Assembly: GCA_025363715.1 (NCBI GenBank)
Contig: JANYLR010000018.1
Coordinates: 1 to 49,060, forward strand
Length of the DNA: 49,060 nt
Direction: 5' to 3'
Source of the DNA: Holophagaceae bacterium
Lineage (GTDB): Bacteria > Acidobacteriota > Holophagae > Holophagales > Holophagaceae
Below the pieces are notes generated by a model that had not been told where the DNA came from, did not search any database, and saw only the letters and a list, made by a program, of their open reading frames with translations. The position numbers were made by a program, and so were the translations under genes. The number at the start of each line of letters is the position of its first letter. Position 1 is the first letter of the stretch. Positions 18,569 through 26,238 of the stretch are shown in pieces.

Positions 18569-19797
18569 GGCTTGAGCTGCACGCGGGAGAGGGTGGGCGC
18601 CAGCCACCAGAACAGCTGGAGCAGCAGGAAGAGCAGGCCCACCCACTTCAGGATCGAAACCCAGCTGGTGCCCTCGGGCTGGTACTCGCCCGAAGCCTTC
18701 CGGGAGGCCAGGTAGGATTCGACGGGATCTTCCGCCAGCGTGATCTTCACCTGCTGGCTTTGGCGGGACCTGGACTCTGCCGGATGCGGACCGCTGTCCT
18801 CCCCGTCCGCCGGGCTGAGGTTGTCCGGGATGCGGAACCGGGCGGTGGACACGCTGCTGCCATCGTCATCCTGCCCCAGGGCCGCGAAGAGCCGGGCCCT
18901 CATGCTGGCGGGGCCGGGCAGGGCGTCGATGAGCTCCTCCATGAACTCCGGGAGGGTGGTGTAGCGCTCGTCGGGATCGACCGCCAGGGCCCGCTGGAAC
19001 ACGGCGCCCAGGCGGGGGGGGAGCTCGGCGGGAATGGCGACGGGTTCCTGCAGGATGTGGATGATGATGGCCGTGAGCCCGCTGCCCGGGTGGGGCAGCT
19101 GCCCCGTGAGCAGCTCGAAGGCCGTGGCGGCGAAGCTGTAGCGGTCCGAAGCCGGCGTGCCCTCGTTGCCCCGCAGCACTTCCGGCGGCGCATAGGCCGG
19201 GGAGCCCAGGAAGTCGCCGGTCACCGTCAGGCGCAGGGCCAAGGTCTGGGCATAACCATCCTGTCCCCCTTCGTCCAGCGGGGGCGACTCCAGGGGATGC
19301 TCGGGGGTCAGGCTCATGTGGCCCATGCTGCGGGCGATGCCGAAGTCCATGAGCTTGGCCCGGCCTTCTTCGCTCAGTAGGATGTTCTCGGGCTTCACGT
19401 CGCGGTGGACGATGGCCCGCCGGTGGGCGGCCCGCAGGGCCCGCATGGCCTGGATCAGGACGCGCACCGCGTTCTCTGGATCGAGGTCCTTCTCCTTGAT
19501 GTGCTTGCCGAGGCTCTTGCCTTCCACGTACTCCATGGCCAGGAAGGGACCGAGGTCCTCCTCGACGCCCACGTCGTAGATGGTCACCAGGTTCGGGTGG
19601 TTCAGCTGGGCACTGATCTCCGCCTCGCGCCGGAAGCGCAGCATGGCCTGCTGCCGGGCGTTGCCCGCGACCCGCACCACCTTGATAGCCACCCGGCGCT
19701 TGAGCAGGGGGTCTTCGGCCAGGTAGACGGTCCCCATGCCGCCCTGTCCGATAGGTCGGATGATCTGATACCTGCCGATGGTCTTGGGATCCGCCAT
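18565..19797 (-). CDS. Ser/Thr protein kinase with C-terminal membrane anchor
   Basis: A 410-residue Hanks-type kinase. The glycine loop IGQGGMGTVYLAED, Lys39 in VAIKVV, the catalytic HRDVKPENILL, DFGIARS and SPAYAPPE are all present. An insert of about 25 residues lies in the activation segment (LTPEHPLESPPLDEGGQDGY). After the kinase domain a Ser-rich, acidic linker leads to one transmembrane helix near the C-terminus (ILKWVGLLFLLLQLFWWL), with only a few residues outside, so there is no PASTA or other sensor domain. It is divergent from the efpL-like gene, 75 bases apart. Confidence 0.93.
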   Translation of the reverse strand: MADPKTIGRYQIIRPIGQGGMGTVYLAEDPLLKRRVAIKVVRVAGNARQQAMLRFRREAEISAQLNHPNLVTIYDVGVEEDLGPFLAMEYVEGKSLGKHIKEKDLDPENAVRVLIQAMRALRAAHRRAIVHRDVKPENILLSEEGRAKLMDFGIARSMGHMSLTPEHPLESPPLDEGGQDGYAQTLALRLTVTGDFLGSPAYAPPEVLRGNEGTPASDRYSFAATAFELLTGQLPHPGSGLTAIIIHILQEPVAIPAELPPRLGAVFQRALAVDPDERYTTLPEFMEELIDALPGPASMRARLFAALGQDDDGSSVSTARFRIPDNLSPADGEDSGPHPAESRSRQSQQVKITLAEDPVESYLASRKASGEYQPEGTSWVSILKWVGLLFLLLQLFWWLAPTLSRVQLKP

Positions 19798-19872
19798 GGA
19801 ATTGAAATTCTAACCAGGAGACCGCCTTCCGCAGCCGGGATAGAATGGAGGATTCGATATTCTGGAGACCGC

Positions 19873-20448
19873 ATGGCCGCCCTGCTCGAAGCCATTGAGA
19901 TCAAGCGCAAGATGTTCTTCGAACTCGAGGACACGCCCTTCCACTGCCTGGACGTGGAAATCTCCACCCCCACGGCCCGGGGCGGGCAGACCCTGGTCCG
20001 CATCAAGATGCGCAACCTGCTCACCCGGGCGGTCTTCGACAAGACCTTCAAGGCCGGCGACAAGTTCAAGGAGCCTGACCTGGTTCTCGCTCCCGCCAGC
20101 TACCTCTACAGCGATGGCGATGGCTCCCACTTCATGGACCAGGAGACCTACGAGACCCACACCCTAGGCACCTTCCTCATGGGAGATGCCCTGAATTACC
20201 TCACCGAAGGCCTCATCGTCACGATCCAGAAGTTCAACGGCAACCCCATCGGCCTGCAGATGCCCACCACGGTGGAACTGGCCGTCACCTACACGGAGCC
20301 CGGCGCCCGGGGCGACACGGCTAGCGGCAATGTCACCAAGCCCGCCAAATTGGAGACCGGCATCGAGATCAAGGTGCCCCTCTTCATCAAGGAGGGCGAA
20401 AAGGTGAAGGTCAGCACCGAAACAGGCGAGTTCGGCGGCCGGGCCTAA
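19873..20448 (+). CDS. elongation factor P-like protein (EfpL/YeiP type)
   Basis: A 191-residue protein with the three-domain EF-P layout; EF-P relieves ribosome stalling at polyproline. The loop that reaches the peptidyl transferase centre reads STPTARGGQT (residues 31-40), with Arg36 at the tip instead of the modified lysine of classical EF-P. The SPTARG-type loop and the GRA ending resemble E. coli YeiP/EfpL. No modification enzyme (epmA/B, earP, ymfI) is adjacent. The ATG at 19873 follows GGAG. It could be the only EF-P or a second copy; that cannot be told here. Confidence 0.8.
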   Translation: MAALLEAIEIKRKMFFELEDTPFHCLDVEISTPTARGGQTLVRIKMRNLLTRAVFDKTFKAGDKFKEPDLVLAPASYLYSDGDGSHFMDQETYETHTLGTFLMGDALNYLTEGLIVTIQKFNGNPIGLQMPTTVELAVTYTEPGARGDTASGNVTKPAKLETGIEIKVPLFIKEGEKVKVSTETGEFGGRA

Positions 20449-20456
20449 AAGATTTT

Positions 20457-20573
20457 GGAACACAGAGGACACAGAGAGAAGCAGGAGGCGATCGATGGAG
20501 TCCGCTCGAAACCGCCGCACAGCTTTTAGCTTTTCTCTGTGTCTTCTGCGGCTCTCTGCGTCCTCTGTGTTCC
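20457..20573. repeat. ACACAGAGGAC-type inverted repeat
   Basis: The sequences at 20457-20479 and 20551-20573 are inverted copies (21 of 23 matches) built on GGAACACAGAGGAC. The repeat fills the gap between the efpL-like gene and rsgA and ends 22 bases before the rsgA start. It would form a long stem in RNA. Confidence 0.65.
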
Positions 20574-20595
20574 AGCTTTTTCTGTCGGATCAGGC

Positions 20596-21735
20596 ATGAC
20601 GCGCAAGTTCCGCCTGGGCCAGAGCCGGGAGGCCCAGGATCTGGACCACCGGGAAGCCTACTCCCGGGAGCGGGGCGGAGAGAGCAAGCGCAAGCAGCGC
20701 CATGCGGAACGGCTGGAGACCGGCATCGAAGCCCATGATGCCGAAAGCCTCCTGCAGTTGCCCGATGTCGGCCCCTGGCTGCACCTGCCCGAAGCCACCC
20801 TCATCCAGCGGCACAGCCAGTGGGTGGACCTTGAGCTGGCGGATCGAACCGTCATACGGGCCACCCTGGGGGGCAAGCTCAAGGGCGTGCGCCTCGTCTG
20901 CGGGGACCGGGTTCGCTATTCAGCCGTGCCGGTCGAACCGGATGACCCCAGGTTCCCGGCTCCCGTGAACCTGCGTGGTGAAGGCGGCTCCCCCGAGGCA
21001 CAAGTGGTAGCCGTCATGCCCCGGAAATCCCTGCTCAAGCGAGGCGGCAGCGATGACCGGGAGCCGTGGCAGCTCATCTGCGCCAATGCGGACGAGCTCT
21101 GGATCTGCGCGGCAGTGGTGGATCCCCCCCTGCGGCCCGGCCTGCTGGAGCGAGCCCAGGTGCTGGCCCTGGATGCCGGGCTGGCCTTCCGCGTCATCGT
21201 CACCAAGCGGGACCGGGCCTCGAAGAAGGACACCCTGCCCGAACTGGATCCCCTCCGCGAGCAAGGGGTGGCCATCCATGAGACCTCGGCCCTGAAAGAG
21301 GAGGGCGTCGAACCCTTGCGGGGGCTGATCGAAGGTCGGGTCGTGGTGCTGCTGGGCCACAGCGGCGTGGGGAAGAGCACCCTGGTGAATGCCCTCCACC
21401 CCGAACTGGCCCTGAAGACCGGCGGCCTCACCCGCTTCGGCACCGGCAAGCAGACCACCACCGCGGCCCGCTGGCTGGCCCTTGCCTCCGGGGGCACCCT
21501 GGTGGATACCCCAGGCGTCCGCACCCTCAGCGTGCGAGGCTTTGACCGAACCCTGCTAGGCCAGGTATTCCTGGAGTTCCCTGCCGAAGTCCTGGAGGAT
21601 CCCCTGGCCTTCGACGCTGAAGACGAAGCGACCCTGGACCAGCTCGACCTCGAGTACCCGGAACGCCTGCAGAGCCTCCAGCGGCTCTGGCAGGAGATGG
21701 ATGACCGGAATCCCAATCAGAACGTGTGGCGGTAG
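20596..21735 (+). CDS. rsgA: ribosome small subunit-dependent GTPase A, zinc site missing
   Basis: A 379-residue circularly permuted GTPase that checks late 30S assembly. The order is OB-like N-terminal domain, then G4 (VTKRD), then P-loop GHSGVGKST, the TGGLTRFGTGKQTTT switch region and DTPGVR. A basic N-terminal extension (KRKQRHAE) may bind rRNA. The usual C-terminal CX(4-7)C-H-C zinc cluster is absent; this region is acidic and lacks Cys. The ATG at 20596 was chosen because the OB region follows normally. It is most like RsgA paralogues that have lost zinc. Confidence 0.85.
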   Translation: MTRKFRLGQSREAQDLDHREAYSRERGGESKRKQRHAERLETGIEAHDAESLLQLPDVGPWLHLPEATLIQRHSQWVDLELADRTVIRATLGGKLKGVRLVCGDRVRYSAVPVEPDDPRFPAPVNLRGEGGSPEAQVVAVMPRKSLLKRGGSDDREPWQLICANADELWICAAVVDPPLRPGLLERAQVLALDAGLAFRVIVTKRDRASKKDTLPELDPLREQGVAIHETSALKEEGVEPLRGLIEGRVVVLLGHSGVGKSTLVNALHPELALKTGGLTRFGTGKQTTTAARWLALASGGTLVDTPGVRTLSVRGFDRTLLGQVFLEFPAEVLEDPLAFDAEDEATLDQLDLEYPERLQSLQRLWQEMDDRNPNQNVWR

Positions 21736-21853
21736 AAACTGGACCATTTCCCCAGGGTCAGCCCGCCGCCACGGGTGTGATTATTGATACATCTGCAGGG
21801 GTCCAGAAGGTCACGCATTGCCAGACCTTGAGGGGCCCGGGGACACTCGATCC

Positions 21854-23566
21854 ATGACCAGCTCCGTAGGCTTGAGGGCCTCTTTCTCCAGCATCTGGAA
21901 GTCCCATCCCTTCGTGGTTGGAGGGCTCGCTCTACTCCTATCGGGAAACGCGGTCCTTCCGCTCTTCATCCACCTCCACCGGGGGGTGTGGTTCCTCGAC
22001 TACGTCAATGTCCTGATCCTGGCCTTCTGGGCGGCGGGTCTCTGCTGGCAAAGGGCCCGGCGCGATGGCCCTTCCGCCTTCGGGCTCCTGGGGCTGGGGG
22101 CGGCGCTGGGGGGTCTCCGCTATGTGCCGACCATGTTTTCCCTTCCCCTGGCCTCGCTCATCGGTCCCGCCTTCGCGGTCCTGGGCCTCCTGGCCCTCGG
22201 CACCGGATTCCTTCGCTGGCCCCAGCGGGTGCGAATGCCCCGGGACCGCATGCGCACCATTCTCGACGGCATCGCCATCGCGCTATCCATGTTCACGATC
22301 GCCTGGGTGGTCCTAGATTCCACCGACTGGGTGGGTCGCCTCTCTCGCGGAATGATGCTGATCTACATGCTGCAGATCAGCGTCATTTTGGGCCTGCTGG
22401 CCCTCTGGCTGCTCCAGGAGACCCGCCTGCGGCTGCCGGAGCAGGCCCCGGCCAAGCGCTATGTGCGGTGGGCTCTCCTGGCCCTGCTCTGCCACGGTGC
22501 CGTGGGGGCCATGCTGAGGGTCACTGGCCTCTACTTCTCAAGCTACCTGGGCAACGGCATCGAGGTGCTGCACCAGCTGGCCAATGTGCTGCTGGCCCTG
22601 GCGGCCCTGGACACCTCCTCCGATTCCAGCTCCGAACCAGCCCAACAGGACGTCTCCCCGGTGCCGGCCCTGGTGCCTTCGGCCCTCTCCCTGGTGGTGC
22701 TTCTGCTAGCAGCCTTCCAGCTGGTTCAGCCCCAGACCGAACCCCCGCATACCCTGATGGGCCTAGTGCTGGGCCTGCTGGGGGTCCTGGGGCTTCGGCA
22801 TGGCCTCCTCATCCTCGATCTCGAGCAACTATCCCGAGATCTGGAGGCCCGGGTCCAGGCGCGTACCCAACAGCTCGAGATCCAACACCAGGAGGCCCTC
22901 AGCGGCTTGCGTGTGCGCATGGTGGCGGGCTTGGCGGCGGGGCTTGCCCATGACCTCAACAACATCCTGGGGATCATCCGCCTGAAGGTGGGACGCCTAG
23001 AAGAAACCTGCACGTCTCGGCACGAGGAGGACCTGAAGGCGCTGGGCGATGCCTCCGAACGGGCCTGTGCCCTGACGCGCCGCATCATCGACTCCAGCCG
23101 AACCCCTGAGCTCACGCCCACGGCATTTCGTTTCGCGGATTGGATGAGGGGCCAGGAAATCCTGTTCCGTGCCCTCCTGCACCCCGACCAGCGACTGGCC
23201 TGCGAGGTGGCTCCGGATCTGCTGGTGTTTGCGGATATCCAGTCCCTGGACCAGGTCTTCCAGAACCTCGTGACCAACGCCCGGGATGCCATGGGGCCGA
23301 CCGGCAGACTCTCCATCCGCGCCACCGCAGGGCCGGAATCCGTCCAAGTGGTGGTACGGGACGACGGCTCCGGTATCGCGCCCGAGCATCTGCTCCGCTT
23401 GTTCGAGCCCTTTTTCACCACCAAGCTGAGCGGCACGGGCCTGGGCCTCGCCACCGTCCGCACCCTGGTCGTCCAGAACCGGGGCTGCATCCGAGTGGAA
23501 AGCGAAGTTGGCAGGGGCACGGCATTCCACCTCGAACTGCCAGCCCCCGAACGGCTCCAACCATAG
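21854..23566 (+). CDS. orphan membrane sensor histidine kinase
   Basis: A 570-residue protein with about ten N-terminal hydrophobic segments (residues 20-330), a short coiled coil (LEARVQARTQQLEIQHQEAL), a dimerisation/phospho-acceptor box AAGLAHDLNNILG, and an HATPase_c domain with NLVTNARDAM, DDGSGI and GTGLGLATV. The H-N pattern HDLNN is that of NtrB/HisKA-type kinases. No receiver or response-regulator gene is next to it. The ATG at 21854 is preferred to an in-frame TTG at 21818. An acyltransferase follows 19 bases later and may be co-transcribed. Confidence 0.88.
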   Translation: MTSSVGLRASFSSIWKSHPFVVGGLALLLSGNAVLPLFIHLHRGVWFLDYVNVLILAFWAAGLCWQRARRDGPSAFGLLGLGAALGGLRYVPTMFSLPLASLIGPAFAVLGLLALGTGFLRWPQRVRMPRDRMRTILDGIAIALSMFTIAWVVLDSTDWVGRLSRGMMLIYMLQISVILGLLALWLLQETRLRLPEQAPAKRYVRWALLALLCHGAVGAMLRVTGLYFSSYLGNGIEVLHQLANVLLALAALDTSSDSSSEPAQQDVSPVPALVPSALSLVVLLLAAFQLVQPQTEPPHTLMGLVLGLLGVLGLRHGLLILDLEQLSRDLEARVQARTQQLEIQHQEALSGLRVRMVAGLAAGLAHDLNNILGIIRLKVGRLEETCTSRHEEDLKALGDASERACALTRRIIDSSRTPELTPTAFRFADWMRGQEILFRALLHPDQRLACEVAPDLLVFADIQSLDQVFQNLVTNARDAMGPTGRLSIRATAGPESVQVVVRDDGSGIAPEHLLRLFEPFFTTKLSGTGLGLATVRTLVVQNRGCIRVESEVGRGTAFHLELPAPERLQP

Positions 23567-23585
23567 GCCCTGCTAGCCTGAACCG

Positions 23586-24533
23586 ATGCAAGACCGCATG
23601 CAGACCCCCTCCAGGTTCCTCGACCTCTTCTACGGCGCAGTGTTCGGCACCCTTTTCCCGCTCTTCCATTTCGCGGCCCGCTCCTTCGCCCGGCGAGAGC
23701 GCGGTCATGACATCGCGGACCAGATCGCCAACGCCTTCATGGATGTCCAGCCCAGGTACCTGGAAGCCATCCTGGACAACACCGCCCAGGTCATGGGATT
23801 GAAGCCAACCCACCCCCTGGTCGATCGCACGGCTCGCGAGATGGTGCGCCAGCATGCCCGGGCCTGGGTGGACTTCTTCTACTTCGGGCAGCGGCCCGTG
23901 GCGGAGGCCCTGGCCCAGTTCGGCACCCTGGAAGGCATGGAGCACCTCGACACCATCCTCGCCGAAGGCAAGGGCGCGATCCTGCTCACCGCCCACGCGG
24001 GGAACTTCGAGCTGGGCGGCATCCTGCTGCGATCCCGCAATCTCAAGGTCCATGCTGTCTACAAGCCCGATCACTTTGCGGCCGTGGAGCGGCTCCGGGA
24101 GGGCATGCGCGCTCAGGGTGGCGTGGTAGGCATCCCCGTGGACGGCCTGGGCTTTTCGACCCTGCCCCTGGTCAAGCTGCTGCGTGAAGGGGCTTTGGTC
24201 GGCATGCAGGGTGACCGGGACTTCAGCCTCAATGGCGTGTCCGTGTCCTTCTTCGGCCGGGAAGTGCCCTTCCCGCGCGGGCCCTGGGAGCTGGCCGCCA
24301 TGACCGGCGCGCCCATCATCACGAGCTTCTTCTACACCGACGAAGCGCGGCGATTCCATGCCCACTTCGGTGAGCCCATCCGGATCCTGGGGGGCCGGGG
24401 GGAGCGTGGGGCGGCCATCGAGGCGGGCCTCAAGGCCTACGTGGCCGACCTGGAGGCCCTAATCCGACGCCATCCCAGCCAGTGGTACTGCTTCTACCCC
24501 TTCTGGGACGACCCGGCCCGGAACACCTCCTGA
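23586..24533 (+). CDS. LpxL/HtrB-family lysophospholipid acyltransferase
   Basis: A 315-residue protein of the lauroyl/myristoyl acyltransferase family that adds secondary acyl chains to lipid A. The catalytic HX4E motif is in TAHAGNFELGG (about residues 137-147), followed by PDHFAAVERLREG and the GALVGMQGDRDF segment. The N-terminus has only weak hydrophobicity, less than a typical LpxL anchor. Which acyl group and position are used cannot be told. It follows the orphan kinase closely. Confidence 0.85.
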   Translation: MQDRMQTPSRFLDLFYGAVFGTLFPLFHFAARSFARRERGHDIADQIANAFMDVQPRYLEAILDNTAQVMGLKPTHPLVDRTAREMVRQHARAWVDFFYFGQRPVAEALAQFGTLEGMEHLDTILAEGKGAILLTAHAGNFELGGILLRSRNLKVHAVYKPDHFAAVERLREGMRAQGGVVGIPVDGLGFSTLPLVKLLREGALVGMQGDRDFSLNGVSVSFFGREVPFPRGPWELAAMTGAPIITSFFYTDEARRFHAHFGEPIRILGGRGERGAAIEAGLKAYVADLEALIRRHPSQWYCFYPFWDDPARNTS

Positions 24534-24648
24534 GTGAGGCGCATCAAAGTCTTGCGGCCCCAGGTCGCACCTTTCGCCCAGTCATAGGATGATGATCCCA
24601 GGCCTAGGCTTCCCGGACTGATCCCGGTTCCATCAAGGAGTTCCACCC

Positions 24649-25434
24649 ATGCGCGGCGCCCTCCCATTGATTCTCGTCCTCACGGTCGCCGTCGGCTGCC
24701 AGTCCAAGAAGTCGGATGCCGTCGTGGCCGCCCCGATCTCCGGGGTAATGCCCGCAGCTGGGGCCCCAGCTCCGGGCCAGGGCCTTACCGGCAAGGTGCT
24801 GGAACGCATTGAAGCTGCCCCCTACTGCTACCTGCGCCTCCAGACCGCCCAGGGCGAAGTCTGGGCCGCGGTGCCGGAAGCCAAGATCGAGAAGGGCACG
24901 GAGGTCACCATCGCCAATCCCATGCTCATGAACAACTTTGAATCCAAGACTCTGAACAAGACCTTCGCTGCGGTCTATTTCGGCACCATCGCCCCCGCAG
25001 GCGGGGCTCCCACAGCCGCCGCCCCCACGACCATGCCCGGGGTCATGCCAGGGGCGCCCGCCGCTCCCCAGGCGATGGGTGCGCCGGTGGTGGCCAAGGA
25101 AGTGGTCAGCAAGGTCGACAAGGCTGCCGGCTCTGACGCCCAGACCGTAGCCGATGTCTGGGCCAAGAAGGCCAGCCTGAAGGAGAAGACCGTCAGCATC
25201 CGGGGCAAGGTAGTGAAGTACAACCCCGGGGTCATGGGCAAGAACTGGATGCACCTGCAGGACGGCAGTGGCGAGGCCGGCAAGGGCAACCATGACATCA
25301 CCGTCACCAGCCAGGACCCTGTCGCCAAGGGCGACGTGGTGACCATCAAGGGCGTGGTCAGGCTCGACAAGGATTTTGGGGCCGGCTACATCTACGCCGT
25401 CCTCGTGGAAGATGCGAAGGTGGTCAAGAAGTAG
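24649..25434 (+). CDS. lipoprotein with two OB-fold-like domains (NrfJ-like N-terminal half)
   Basis: A 261-residue protein with lipobox VAVGC (Cys22). The first domain (about 45-115), LTGKVLERIEAAPYCYLRLQ to KTFAAVYFG, resembles the small NrfJ-type proteins found near nitrite reductases and multiheme cytochromes. An Ala/Pro-rich linker (about 115-150) leads to a second OB-like domain (VSIRGKVVKY, WMHLQDGSG, DVVTIKGVV, GYIYAVLVEDA). No nrf genes are adjacent. A role with periplasmic metal or haem proteins is only suggested by family context. Confidence 0.65.
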   Translation: MRGALPLILVLTVAVGCQSKKSDAVVAAPISGVMPAAGAPAPGQGLTGKVLERIEAAPYCYLRLQTAQGEVWAAVPEAKIEKGTEVTIANPMLMNNFESKTLNKTFAAVYFGTIAPAGGAPTAAAPTTMPGVMPGAPAAPQAMGAPVVAKEVVSKVDKAAGSDAQTVADVWAKKASLKEKTVSIRGKVVKYNPGVMGKNWMHLQDGSGEAGKGNHDITVTSQDPVAKGDVVTIKGVVRLDKDFGAGYIYAVLVEDAKVVKK

Positions 25435-25437
25435 GCC

Positions 25438-26220
25438 TCAGACTGAGGCTCTCGGCATGCGGGCGTCTTCGGACGCCCGCATGGTTCCGGACCCCAGGTG
25501 GAGCTTCAGCACCTCAAAGTTGGGGCTCAGGTCGAAGTCCCGCGGCATGATGTAGCTGGGGTGCCGGGCGATCACGCCGCGCCGGAGGATCCCCCGGGCG
25601 GCCCCCAGGAGGGGCTGAACGGGGAAGCCCACCTGGTAGAAAGCCTTGGCGATGAGGGCCGAGCAGATGACCTCCCGGCTGCTGGAACTCCCCAGGTACA
25701 GGGGGCGACGTCGCCACCGGGCTGGGAGCAGATGGAAGGGCGTGAGATAGCGACCCAGATCGAAGATGTTGCGCTGGTCATAGCGCAGTCCCAGGTGGCG
25801 GACCATCTCGGCCACCACCCGCTCCAGGTCCTCCGAAGCCAGGCCCAAGGGACGGCAGATCCGCAGGTTGTAGTCGGTGTACCAGGCCACCGGCTTGACC
25901 CGCACCCCATCGGCCATGTCGCTTTCCAGGATCAGGTGGGCCGCCTCGGCACCGAATTCCAGGAGGGCGGCTTCCGCATGGGGCCCGCCCCAGCGCAGCA
26001 GCGCATCGCCAATGTACATGCCTGCGTGGCTCCAGGAGCTCTGGGTGAGGGTCATGATCATGCGGCTGATCCGAGACTTGCCTTCCACCAGCACCACGTC
26101 GCCCGGGCGCAGTTCCTCCCGCATGCGGTCCAGATCGTTGGGCACCCGCCGCTGGTAGGTGGGCAGTTCGGCCGTGAGGTAGTTCACCAGCCCGCGGGTC
26201 AGCGCATCGTGGAGGAACAT
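25438..26220 (-). CDS. YiiX/NlpC-P60-like cysteine hydrolase
   Basis: A 260-residue protein with the permuted papain-like (YiiX/YebB) pattern: LRPGDVVLVEGKSRISRMI, the SSWSHAGMYIGD block with the His and the later EVICSALIAKAF with the probable nucleophile Cys (order H then C, as in YiiX). No signal peptide is seen. Members act on amide bonds, in peptidoglycan or lipids, but the substrate here is not known. It follows nuoG by 18 bases. A perfect 12-bp UUCG-loop hairpin (25456-25483) is embedded in its last codons. Confidence 0.75.
   Translation of the reverse strand: MFLHDALTRGLVNYLTAELPTYQRRVPNDLDRMREELRPGDVVLVEGKSRISRMIMTLTQSSWSHAGMYIGDALLRWGGPHAEAALLEFGAEAAHLILESDMADGVRVKPVAWYTDYNLRICRPLGLASEDLERVVAEMVRHLGLRYDQRNIFDLGRYLTPFHLLPARWRRRPLYLGSSSSREVICSALIAKAFYQVGFPVQPLLGAARGILRRGVIARHPSYIMPRDFDLSPNFEVLKLHLGSGTMRASEDARMPRASV
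25456..25483. terminator. UUCG-loop hairpin at convergent gene ends
   Basis: A perfect 12-base-pair stem (25456-25467 with 25472-25483) with a TTCG tetraloop lies in the last codons of the YiiX-like gene and just after the OB-fold lipoprotein gene. It probably ends transcription from the plus strand and perhaps from both. Confidence 0.6.
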
Positions 26221-26238
26221 GGCCCCTCCTCCCCTGGC

